The notes beneath the pieces are model-generated. The model was given only the letters and a program-made list of their open reading frames with translations. It had not been told where the DNA came from and searched no databases. DNA of 64,000 nt from Atherix ibis (lineage: Eukaryota; Arthropoda; Insecta; Diptera; Athericidae). Shown one piece after another: positions 36,541 to 48,110 of this stretch; position 1 is the first letter of the stretch, and each line of letters starts with the position of its first letter. The position numbers and the translations under genes are program-made. The DNA lies in NCBI GenBank assembly GCA_958298945.1, contig OY282609.1, forward strand, positions 40,190,954-40,254,953, read 5' to 3'.

Positions 36541-39227
36541 AGAAATTTTCAGTAGAAATTTTCATTAGAAATCTTAAGTAGAAATTTTCAGTAGAAATTT
36601 TCTTTAGAAATTTTGAGTAGAAATTTTCAGTAGAAATATTCAGTAGAAATTATCAACAAAAATTTTCAGTAGAAATTATCAATACAAATTTCAGTAGAAA
36701 TTTGCAATAGAAATTTTCAGTAGAATTTTTCAGTAGAAATAGTTAGTAGAAATTTTCAGTAGGAATTTTCAGTAGAAATTTTCAATAGAAATTTACAGTA
36801 GAATTTTTCAGTAGAACTAGTAAGTAGAAATTTTCAGAAAAATGTTTAGTAGAAATTTTCAGTAGAAATTTTCGGCAGAAATTTTCAGTAGAAATTTCAG
36901 TAGAAATTTTCAGTAGAAATTTTCATTAGAAATCTTAAGTATAAATTTTCAGTAGAAATATTCAGTCGAAATTTTCAGTAGAAATTTTTAGTAGAAATTT
37001 TCAGTAGAAATTGTCAGTAGAAATTTACAGTAGACATTTTTAGCAGAAATTTTGAGTAGCGGTTTCCAGTAGAAATTTCAGTAGAAAATTTCAGTAGAAA
37101 TGATCAACAAAAATTTTCATTAGAAATTTTTAGTAGAAATTTTCAGTAGAAATTTTCAGTTGAAATTTTCAGTAGAAATATTCAGTAGAAATTATCAACA
37201 AAAATTTTGAGTAGAAATTATCAATAGAAATTTCAGTAGAAATTTTCAGTAGAAATTTTCATTACAAATCTTAAGTAGAAATTTTCAGTAGAAATTTTCT
37301 TTAGAAATTTTGAGTAGAAATTTTCAGTAGAAATATTCAGTAGAAATTATCAACAAAAATTTTCAGTAGAAATTATCAATAGAAATTTCAGTAGAAATTT
37401 GCAATAGAAATTTTCAGTCGAATTTTTCAGTAGAAATAGTTAGTAGAAATTTTCAGTAGGAATTTTCAAAATAATTTTCAGTAGAAATTTTCAATACAAA
37501 TTTTCAGTAGAAATTTTCAGTGGAAATTTTCAATAGAAATATTCAGTCGAAATTTTCAGAGAAATTTTGCGTAGAAATCTTAAGTAGAAATTTTCAGTAG
37601 AAATTTTCAGTAGAAATTTTCAGTAGAAATTTTCAGTAGAAATTTTTAGTAGAAATTTTCAGTAGAAATTTTCAGTAGAAATTTTCAGTAGAAATTTGCA
37701 GTAGAAATTTTCAGGAGAAATTTTCAGTAGATATTTACAGTAGAAATGTTCAGTAGAAATTTTCAGTAGAAATTTTCAGTAGAAAATTTCAGTAGATATT
37801 TTCAGTAGAAATTTTCAGTAAAAAATTTCAGTAGAAATTTTCAGTAGAAAATTTCAGTAGAAATTTTCAGTAGAAATTTTCAGTAGAAATTTTCAGTAGA
37901 AATTTTCATTAGAAATCTTAAGTAGAAATTTTCAGTAGAAATTTTCTTTAGAAATTTTGAGTAGAAATTTTCAGTAGAAATATTCAGTAGAAATTATCAA
38001 CAAAAATTTTCAGTAGAAATTATCAATACAAATTTCAGTAGAAATTTGCAATAGAAATTTTCAGTAGAATTTTTCAGTAGAAATAGTTAGTAGAAATTTT
38101 CAGTAGGAATTTTCAGTAGAAATTTTCAATAGAAATTTACAGTAGAATTTTTCAGTAGAACTAGTAAGTAGAAATTTTCAGAAAAATGTTTAGTAGAAAT
38201 TTTCAGTAGAAATTTTCGGCAGAAATTTTCAGTAGAAATTTCAGTAGAAATTTTCAGTAGAAATTTTCATTAGAAATCTTAAGTATAAATTTTCAGTAGA
38301 AATATTCAGTCGAAATTTTCAGTAGAAATTTTTAGTAGAAATTTTCAGTAGAAATTGTCAGTAGAAATTTACAGTAGACATTTTTAGCAGAAATTTTGAG
38401 TAGCGGTTTCCAGTAGAAATTTCAGTAGAAAATTTCAGTAGAAATGATCAACAAAAATTTTCATTAGAAATTTTTAGTAGAAATTTTCAGTAGAAATTTT
38501 CAGTTGAAATTTTCAGTAGAAATATTCAGTAGAAATTATCAACAAAAATTTTGAGTAGAAATTATCAATAGAAATTTCAGTAGAAATTTTCAGTAGAAAT
38601 TTTCATTACAAATCTTAAGTAGAAATTTTCAGTAGAAATTTTCTTTAGAAATTTTGAGTAGAAATTTTCAGTAGAAATATTCAGTAGAAATTATCAACAA
38701 AAATTTTCAGTAGAAATTATCAATAGAAATTTCAGTAGAAATTTGCAATAGAAATTTTCAGTCGAATTTTTCAGTAGAAATAGTTAGTAGAAATTTTCAG
38801 TAGGAATTTTCAAAATAATTTTCAGTAGAAATTTTCAATACAAATTTTCAGTAGAAATTTTCAGTGGAAATTTTCAATAGAAATATTCAGTCGAAATTTT
38901 CAGAGAAATTTTGCGTAGAAATCTTAAGTAGAAATTTTCAGTAGAAATTTTCAGTAGAAATTTTCAGTAGAAATTTTCAGTAGAAATTTTTAGTAGAAAT
39001 TTTCAGTAGAAATTTTCAGTAGAAATTTTCAGTAGAAATTTGCAGTAGAAATTTTCAGGAGAAATTTTCAGTAGATATTTACAGTAGAAATGTTCAGTAG
39101 AAATTTTCAGTAGAAATTTTCAGTAGAAAATTTCAGTAGATATTTTCAGTAGAAATTTTCAGTAGAAAATTTCAGTAGAAATTTTCAGTAGAAAATTTCA
39201 GTAGAAATTTTCAGTAGAAATTTTCAG
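36540..39227 (+). repeat. 1,344-bp tandem duplication
   Basis: Copy A is about 36,540-37,883 and copy B about 37,884-39,227. Anchors include CATTAG (36,563/37,907), TCTTTAG (36,601/37,945) and GCGGTTTCC (37,059/38,403), all at 1,344 bp. The copies are nearly identical; one visible difference is AAAAAATTTC near 37,820 against GAAAATTTC in copy B. Boundaries are approximate because consensus monomers flank both ends. Confidence 0.87.
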
Positions 39228-39837
39228 TAGAAATTTTCAGTAGAAATTTTCAGTAGAAATTTTCAGTAGAAATTTTCAGTAGAAATTTTCAGTAGAAATT
39301 TTCAGTAGAAATTTTCAGTAGAAATTTTCAGGAGAAATTTCCAGCAGAAATTTTCAGTAGAAATTTTCAGCAAATATTTTCAGTAATTATTTTCAATACA
39401 AATTTACAGTAGACATTTTTAGAAGAAATTTTGTGTAGCGGTTTCCAGTAGAAATTTTCAGTAGAAATTCTCAACAAAAATTTTCATTAGAAATTTTTAG
39501 TAGAAATTTTCAGTAGAAATTTTCAGTAGAAATTTTCATAAAAATTTTCAGTAGAAATTTTCAGGAGAAATTTTCAGGAGAAATTTTCAGTAGAAATTTT
39601 CAGGAAAAATGTTCAGTAGATATTTTCAGTAGAAATGCTCAGTAAAAAATTTCAGTAGAAATTTTCAGTAGAAAATTTCAGTAGAAATTTTCAGTAGAAA
39701 TTTTCAGTAGAAATTTTCAGTAGAAATTTTCAGTAGAAATTTTTACTAGAAATTTTAAGTAGAAATTTTTAGTAGAAATTTTCAGTGGAAATCTTCAGTA
39801 GAAATTTTCAGTAGAAATTTTCAGAGAAATATATAGT

Positions 39838-39864
39838 AAAATTTGTATCTTAAATACAAATTTT
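39838..39864. repeat. Hairpin element, 11-bp perfect inverted repeat (first of 10 copies)
   Basis: AAAATTTGTAT and ATACAAATTTT are exact reverse complements separated by CTTAA. The element follows AAATATATAGT and does not fit the 13-bp register. Intact copies are at 39,838-39,864, 45,262-45,288, 47,325-47,351, 49,521-49,547, 51,871-51,897, 54,340-54,366, 57,460-57,486 and 59,892-59,918. It could form a short hairpin or cruciform; a function or terminator role is not supported by anything nearby. Confidence 0.9.
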
Positions 39865-41837
39865 CAGTAGAAATTTTCAGTAGAAATGTCAGTAGACATT
39901 TTCAGTACAAATTTTCGGTAGAATGTTTCAGTGGAAATTATCAGTAGAAATGTTCAGCATAAATTTTTAGTGGACATTTTCAGCAGAAATTTTCATTTGA
40001 AATTTTTAGTAGAAATTTTTCAGCAGATATTTTTAGTAATCAAAATCAGCAGAAATTTTCGGTAGAAATTTTCAGTAGAAATTTTCAGTAGAAATTTTCA
40101 ATAGAAATTTTCAGTAGAAATTTTCAGTAGAAATTTTCAGTAGAAATTTTCAGTAGAAATTTTCAGTAGAAATTTTCAGTAGAAATTTTCAGTAGAAATT
40201 TTCAGTAGAATTTTCAGTAGAAATGTTCAGTAGAAATTTTCAGTAGAAATTTTCAGTAGAAATTTTCAGTAGAAATTTTCAGTAGAAATTTTCAGTAGAA
40301 ATTTTCAGTAGAAATTTTCAGTAGAAATTTTCAGTAGAAATCTTAAGTAGAAATTTTCAGTAGAAATTTTCAGTAGAAATTTTTAGTAGAAATTTTCAGG
40401 AGAAATTGTCAGTAGAAATTTTCAGTAGAAATTTTTAGTAGAAATTTTGAGTAGCGGTTTCCAGTAGAAATTTCAGTAGAAAATTTCAGTAGAAATTATC
40501 AACAAAAATTTTCATTAGAAATTTTTAGTAGAAATTTTCAGTAGAAATTTTCAGTAGAAATTTTCATTATAAATTTTCAGTAGAAATTTTCAGGAGAAAT
40601 TTTCAGGAGAAATTTTCAGGAGAAATTTTCAGTAGAAATTATCAACAAAAATTTTCATTAGAAATTTTTAGTAGAAATTTTCAGTAGAAATTTTCTTTAG
40701 AAATTTTGAGTAGAAATTTTCAGTAGAAATATTCAGTAGAAATTATCAACAAAAATTTTCAGTAGAAATTATCAATAGAAATTTCAGTAGAAATTTGCAA
40801 TAGAAATTTTCAGTAGAATTTTTCAGTAGAAATAGTTAGTAGAAATTTTCAGTAGGAATTTTCAAAATAATTTTCAGTAGAAATTTTCAATACAAATTTT
40901 CAGTAGAAATTTTCAGTAGAAATTTTCAGTAGAAATATTCAGTCGAAATTTTCAGAGAAATTTTGCGTAGAAATCTTAAGTAGAAATTTTCAGTAGAAAT
41001 TTTCAGTAGAAATTTTCAGTAGAAATTTTCAGTAGAAATTTTTAGTAGAAATTTTCAGTAGAAATTTTCAGTAGAAATTTTCAGTAGAAATTTGCAGTAG
41101 AAATTTTCAGGAGAAATTTTCAGTAGATATTTACAGTAGAAATGTTCAGTAGAAATTTTCAGTAGAAATTTTCAGTAGAAAATTTCAGTAGATATTTTCA
41201 GTAGAAATTTTCAGTAGAAAATTTCAGTAGAAATTTTCAGTAGAAATTTTCAGTAGAAATTTTCAGTAGAAATTTTCAGTAGAAATTTTCAGGAGAAATT
41301 TTCAGGAGAAATTTCCAGCAGAAATTTTCAGTAGAAATTTTCAGCAAATATTTTCAGTTATTATTTTCAATACAAATTTACAGTAGACATTTTTAGTAGA
41401 AATTTTGTGTAGCGGTTTCCAGTAGAAATTTTCAGTAGAAATTATCAACAAAAATTTTCATTAGAAATTTTTAGTAGAAATTTTCAGTAGAAATTTTCAG
41501 TAGAAATTTTCATAAAAATTTTCAATAGAAATTTTCAGGAGAAATTTTCAGGAGAAATTTTCAGTAGAAATTTTCAGGAAAAATGTTCAGTAGATATTTT
41601 CAGTAGAAATGCTCAGTAAAAAATTTCAGTAGAAATTTTCAGTAGAAAATTTCAGTAGAAATTTTCAGTAGAAATTTTCAGTAGAAATTTTCAGTAGAAA
41701 TTTTCAGTAGAAATTTTCAGTAGAAATTTTCAGTAGAAATTTTCAGTAGAAATTTTCAGTAGAAATTTTTAGTAGAAATTTTCAGTGGAAATCTTCAGTA
41801 GAATTTTTCAGTAGAAATTTTCAGAGAAATATATAGT

Positions 41838-41864
41838 AAAATTTTTATCTTAAATACAAATTTT
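41838..41864. repeat. Hairpin element copy with one arm mismatch
   Basis: Same element as at 39,838, but position 41,845 is T instead of G (ATTTTTATC), so one internal pair of the arms is lost. The surrounding monomers match the other copies. Confidence 0.88.
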
Positions 41865-43984
41865 CAGTAGAAATTTTCAGTAGAAATGTCAGTAGACATT
41901 TTCAGTACAAATTTTCGGTAGAATGTTTCAGTGGAAATTATCAGTAGAAATGTTCAGCATAAATTTTTAGTGGACATTTTCAGCAGAAATTTTCATTTGA
42001 AATTTTTAGTAGAAATTTTTCAGCAGATATTTTAAGTAATAAAAATCAGCAGAAATTTTCGGTAGAAATTTTCAGTAGAAATTTTCAGTAGAAATTTTCA
42101 GTAGAAATTTTCAATAGAAATTTTCAGTAGAAATTTTCAGTAGAAATTTTCAGTAGAAATTTTCAGTAGAAATTTTCAGTAGAAATTTTCAGTAGAAATT
42201 TTCAGTAGAAATTTTCAGTAGAATTTTCAGTAGAAATTTTCAGTAGAAATTTTCAGTAGAAATTTTCAGTAGAAATTTTCAGTAGAAATTTTCAGTAGAA
42301 ATTTTCAGTAGAAATTTTCAGTAGAAATTTTTAGTAGAAATTTTCAGTAGAAATTTTCAGTAGAAATTTTCAGTAGAAATTTTCAGTAGAAATTTTCAGT
42401 AGAAATTTTCAGTAGAAATTTTCAGTAGAAATTTTCAGTAGAAATTTTCAGTAGAAATTTTCAGTAGAAATTTTCAGTAGAAATTTTCAGTAGAAATTTT
42501 CAATAGAAATTTACAATAGAATTTTTCAGTAGAAATAGTTAGTAGAAATTTTCAAAAAAATTTTTAGTGGAAATTTTCTTTAGAAATTTTGAGTAGAAAG
42601 TTTCAGTAGAAATTTTCAGTAGAAATTTGCAATAGAAATTTTCAGTAGAATTTTTCAGTAGAATTAGTTAGTAGAAATTTTCAGTAGGAATTTTCAGAAT
42701 AATTTTCAGTAGAAATTTTCAGTAGAAATTTTCATAAAAATTTTCAGTAGAAATTTTCAGTAGAATTTTCAGTAGAAATTTTCAGGAGAAATTGTCAGTA
42801 GAAATTTACAGTAGACATTTTTAGTAGAAATTTTGAGTAGCGGTTTCCAGTAGAAATTTCAGTAGAAAATTTCAGTAGAAATTATCAACAAAAATTTTCA
42901 TTAGAAATTTTTAGTAGAAATTTTCAGTAGAAATTTTCAGTAGAAATTTTCTGTACAAATTGTCAGTAGAAATTATCAACAAAAATTTTCATTAGAAATT
43001 TTCAGTAGAAATTTTCAGTAGAAATTTTCAGTAGAAATTTTCAGTAGAAATTTTCGGTAGAAATTTTCAGTAGAAATTTTCAGTAGAAATTTTCGGTAGA
43101 AATTTTCAGTAGAAATTTTCAGTAGAAATTTTCAGTAGAAATTTTCAGTAGAAATTTTCAGTAGAAATTTTCAGTAGAAATCTTAAGTAGAAATCTTAAG
43201 TAGAAATTTTCAGTAGAAATTTTCAGTAGAAATTTTCAGTAGAAATTTTCAGTAGAAATTTTCAGTAGAAATTTTCAGTAGAAATTTTCAGTAGAAATTT
43301 TCAGTAGAAATTTTCAGTAGAAATTTTCAGTAAATATTTTCAGTAAAAATTTACAGTAGACAATTTTAGGAGAAATTTTGAGTAGCGGTTTCCAGTAGAA
43401 ATTTCAGTAGAAAATTTCAGTAGAAATCATCAACAAAAATTTTCATTAGAAATTTTTAGTAGAAATTTTCAGTAGAAATTTTCAGTAGAAATTTTCATTA
43501 TAAATTTTCAGTAGAAATTTTCAGGAGAAATTTTTAGTAGAAATTTTCAGTAGAAATTTTCAGTAGAAATTTTCAGTAGAAATTTTCAGTAGAAATTTTC
43601 AGTAGAAATTTTCATTAGAAATTTTCAGTATAAATTTTCAGTAGAAATTTTCAGTAGAAATTTTCAGTAGAAATTTTCATTATAAATTTTCATTATAAAT
43701 TTTCAGTAGAAATTTTCAGGAGAAATTTTCAGTAGAAATTTTCAGCAAATATTTTCAGTAAATATTTTCAATAGAAATTTACAGTAGACATTTTTAGTAG
43801 AAATTTTGTGTAGCGGTTTCCAGTAGAAATTTTTAGTATAAATTATCAACAAAAATTTTCATTAGAAATTTTCAGGAGAAATTTTCAGGAGAAATTTTCA
43901 GTAGAAATTATCAACAAAAATTTTCATTAGAAATTTTTAGTAGAAATTTTCAGTAGAAATTTTCAGTTGAAATTTTCAGTAGAA

Positions 43985-46047
43985 ATATTCAGTAGAAATT
44001 ATCAACAAAAATTTTCAGTAGAAATTATCAATAGAAATTTCAGTAGAAATTTTCAGTAGAAATTTTCATTAGAAATCCTAAGTAGAAATTTTCAGTAGAA
44101 ATTTTCTTTAGAAATTTTGAGTAGAAATTTTCAGTAGAAATATTCAGTAGAAATTATCAACAAAAATTTTCAGTAGAAATTATCAATAGAAATTTCAGTA
44201 GAAATTTGCAATAGAAATTTTCAGTAGAATTTTTCAGTAGAAATAGTTAGTAGAAATTTTCAGTAGGAATTTTCAAAATAATTTTCAGTAGAAATTTTCA
44301 ATACAAATTTTCAGTAGAAATTTTCAGTGGAAATTTTCAGTAGAAATATTCAGTCGAAATTTTCAGAGAAATTTTGCGTAGAAATCTTAAGTAGAAATTT
44401 TCAGTAGAAATTTTCAGTAGAAATTTTCAGTAGAAATTTTCAGTAGAAATTTTTAGTAGAAATTTTCAGTAGAAATTTTCAGTAGAAATTTTCAGTAGAA
44501 ATTTGCAGTAGAAATTTTCAGGAGAAATTTTCAGTAGATATTTACAGTAGAAATGTTCAGTAGAAATTTTCAGTAGAAATTTTCAGTAGAAAATTTCAGT
44601 AGATATTTTCAGTAGAAATTTTCAGTAGAAAATTTCAGTAGAAATTTTCAGTAGAAATTTTCAGTAGAAATTTTCAGTAGAAATTTTCAGTAGAAATTTT
44701 CAGTAGAAATTTTCAGTAGAAATTTTCAGTAGAAATTTTCAGGAGAAATTTCCAGCAGAAATTTTCAGTAGAAATTTTCAGCAAATATTTTCAGTTATTA
44801 TTTTCAATACAAATTTACAGTAGACATTTTTAGTAGAAATTTTGTGTAGCGGTTTCCAGTAGAAATTTTCAGTAGAAATTATCAACAAAAATTTTCATTA
44901 GAAATTTTTAGTAGAAATTTTCAGTAGAAATTTTCAGTAGAAATTTTCATAAAAATTTTCAGTAGAAATTTTCAGGAGAAATTTTCAGGAGAAATTTTCA
45001 GTAGAAATTTTCACGAAAAATGTTCAGTAGATATTTTCAGTAGAAATGCTAAGTAAAAAATTTCAGTAGAAATTTTCAGTAGAAAATTTCAGTAGAAATT
45101 TTCAGTAGAAATTTTCAGTAGAAATTTTCAGTAGAAATTTTTAGTAGAAATTTTCAGTAGAAATTTTCAGTAGAAATTTTCAGTAGAAATTTTTAGTAGA
45201 AATTTTCAGTGGAAATCTTCAGTAGAATTTTTCAGTAGAAATTTTCAGAGAAATATATAGTAAAATTTGTATCTTAAATACAAATTTTCAGTAGAAATTT
45301 TCAGTAGAAATGTCAGTAGACATTTTCAGTACAAATTTTCGGTAGAATGTTTCAGTGGAAATTATCAGTAGAAATGTTCAGCATAAATTTTTAGTGGACA
45401 TTTTCAGCAGAAATTTTCATTTGAAATTTTTAGTAGAAATTTTTCAGCAGATATTTTTAGTAATAAAAATCAGCAGAAATTTTCGGTAGAAATTTTCAGT
45501 AGAAATTTTCAGTAGAAATTTTCAATAGAAATTTTCAGTAGAAATTTTCAGTAGAAATTTTCAGTAGAAATTTTCAGTAGAAATTTTCAGTAGAAATTTT
45601 CAGTAGAAATTTTCAGTAGAAATTTTCAGTAGAAATTTTCAGTAGAAATTTTCAGTAGAAATTTTCAGTAGAAATTTTCAGTAGAAATTTTCAGTAGAAA
45701 TTTTCAGTAGAAATTTTCAATAGAAATTTACAATAGAATTTTTCAGTAGAAATAGTTAGTAGAAATTTTCAAAAAAATTTTTAGTGGAAATTTTCTTTAG
45801 AAATTTTGAGTAGAAAGTTTCAGTAGAAATTTTCAGTAGAAATTTGCAATAGAAATTTTCAGTAGAATTTTTCAGTAGAATTAGTTAGTAGAAATTTTCA
45901 GTAGGAATTTTCAGAATAATTTTCAGTAGAAATTTTCAGTACAAATTTTCAGTAGAAATTTTCAGTGGAAATTTTCAGTAGAAATATTCAGTCGAAATTT
46001 TCAGAGAAATTTTGAGTAGAAATCTTAAGTAGAAATTTTCAGTAGAA
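43985..46047 (+). repeat. 2,063-bp HOR unit, tandem copy 1
   Basis: The unit recurs directly downstream at 46,048. AGAAATCCTAAG (44,071/46,134), GCGGTTTCC (44,849/46,912), the hairpin element (45,262/47,325) and CAATAGAAATTTAC (45,718/47,781) all give exactly 2,063 bp. It contains AGCAAATATTTTC, AATGCTAAG and AATTAGTTAG monomers in fixed order. Confidence 0.92.
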
Positions 46048-48110
46048 ATATTCAGTAGAAATTATCAACAAAAATTTTCAGTAGAAATTATCAATAGAAA
46101 TTTCAGTAGAAATTTTCAGTAGAAATTTTCATTAGAAATCCTAAGTAGAAATTTTCAGTAGAAATTTTCTTTAGAAATTTTGAGTAGAAATTTTCAGTAG
46201 AAATATTCAGTAGAAATTATCAACAAAAATTTTCAGTAGAAATTATCAATAGAAATTTCAGTAGAAATTTGCAATAGAAATTTTCAGTAGAATTTTTCAG
46301 TAGAAATAGTTAGTAGAAATTTTCAGTAGGAATTTTCAAAATAATTTTCAGTAGAAATTTTCAATACAAATTTTCAGTAGAAATTTTCAGTGGAAATTTT
46401 CAGTAGAAATATTCAGTCGAAATTTTCAGAGAAATTTTGCGTAGAAATCTTAAGTAGAAATTTTCAGTAGAAATTTTCAGTAGAAATTTTCAGTAGAAAT
46501 TTTCAGTAGAAATTTTTAGTAGAAATTTTCAGTAGAAATTTTCAGTAGAAATTTTCAGTAGAAATTTGCAGTAGAAATTTTCAGGAGAAATTTTCAGTAG
46601 ATATTTACAGTAGAAATGTTCAGTAGAAATTTTCAGTAGAAATTTTCAGTAGAAAATTTCAGTAGATATTTTCAGTAGAAATTTTCAGTAGAAAATTTCA
46701 GTAGAAATTTTCAGTAGAAATTTTCAGTAGAAATTTTCAGTAGAAATTTTCAGTAGAAATTTTCAGTAGAAATTTTCAGTAGAAATTTTCAGTAGAAATT
46801 TTCAGGAGAAATTTCCAGCAGAAATTTTCAGTAGAAATTTTCAGCAAATATTTTCAGTTATTATTTTCAATACAAATTTACAGTAGACATTTTTAGTAGA
46901 AATTTTGTGTAGCGGTTTCCAGTAGAAATTTTCAGTAGAAATTATCAACAAAAATTTTCATTAGAAATTTTTAGTAGAAATTTTCAGTAGAAATTTTCAG
47001 TAGAAATTTTCATAAAAATTTTCAGTAGAAATTTTCAGGAGAAATTTTCAGGAGAAATTTTCAGTAGAAATTTTCACGAAAAATGTTCAGTAGATATTTT
47101 CAGTAGAAATGCTAAGTAAAAAATTTCAGTAGAAATTTTCAGTAGAAAATTTCAGTAGAAATTTTCAGTAGAAATTTTCGGTAGAAATTTTCAGTAGAAA
47201 TTTTTAGTAGAAATTTTCAGTAGAAATTTTCAGTAGAAATTTTCAGTAGAAATTTTTAGTAGAAATTTTCAGTGGAAATCTTCAGTAGAATTTTTCAGTA
47301 GAAATTTTCAGAGAAATATATAGTAAAATTTGTATCTTAAATACAAATTTTCAGTAGAAATTTTCAGTAGAAATGTCAGTAGACATTTTCAGTACAAATT
47401 TTCGGTAGAATGTTTCAGTGGAAATTATCAGTAGAAATGTTCAGCATAAATTTTTAGTGGACATTTTCAGCAGAAATTTTCATTTGAAATTTTTAGTAGA
47501 AATTTTTCAGCAGATATTTTTAGTAATAAAAATCAGCAGAAATTTTCGGTAGAAATTTTCAGTAGAAATTTTCAGTAGAAATTTTCAATAGAAATTTTCA
47601 GTAGAAATTTTCAGTAGAAATTTTCAGTAGAAATTTTCAGTAGAAATTTTCAGTAGAAATTTTCAGTAGAAATTTTCAGTAGAAATTTTCAGTAGAAATT
47701 TTCAGTAGAAATTTTCAGTAGAAATTTTCAGTAGAAATTTTCAGTAGAAATTTTCAGTAGAAATTTTCAGTAGAAATTTTCAATAGAAATTTACAATAGA
47801 ATTTTTCAGTAGAAATAGTTAGTAGAAATTTTCAAAAAAATTTTTAGTGGAAATTTTCTTTAGAAATTTTGAGTAGAAAGTTTCAGTAGAAATTTTCAGT
47901 AGAAATTTGCAATAGAAATTTTCAGTAGAATTTTTCAGTAGAATTAGTTAGTAGAAATTTTCAGTAGGAATTTTCAGAATAATTTTCAGTAGAAATTTTC
48001 AGTACAAATTTTCAGTAGAAATTTTCAGTGGAAATTTTCAGTAGAAATATTCAGTCGAAATTTTCAGAGAAATTTTGAGTAGAAATCTTAAGTAGAAATT
48101 TTCAGTAGAA
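46048..48110 (+). repeat. 2,063-bp HOR unit, tandem copy 2
   Basis: Partner of 43,985-46,047 with no net indel between anchors. A substitution is visible near 47,180 (TTTTCGGTAG against TTTTCAGTAG). The match ends at about 48,112, where this copy continues with consensus monomers and the first copy had GAAATATTC. Confidence 0.91.

Larger units (their letters stand above)
39228..43984 (+). repeat. Zone 7a: start of the right HOR family, 1.97-2.00-kb step
   Basis: GTGTAGCGGTTTCC at 39,438 and 41,412 (shift 1,974) and the hairpin element at 39,838 and 41,838 (shift 2,000) define two copies, about 39.34-40.3 and 41.28-42.3 kb. Each begins with CAGGAGAAATTTCCAGCAG and contains CAGCAAATATTTTC, CATAAAAATTTTC, AATGCTCAG and TCGGTAGAATG monomers. 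A pure run of 12 monomers lies at 42,345-42,500. From 42.5 to 44.0 kb the order changes, with GCGGTTTCC at 42,840, 43,385 and 43,813. Confidence 0.78.

Noticed and set aside
39838..39864. Hairpin element as an intrinsic transcription terminator or a tiny transposon
   Set aside because: The arms are AT-only except for one G-C pair, no gene precedes the element, and no target duplication or terminal motif is evident. It is kept only as a structural repeat.
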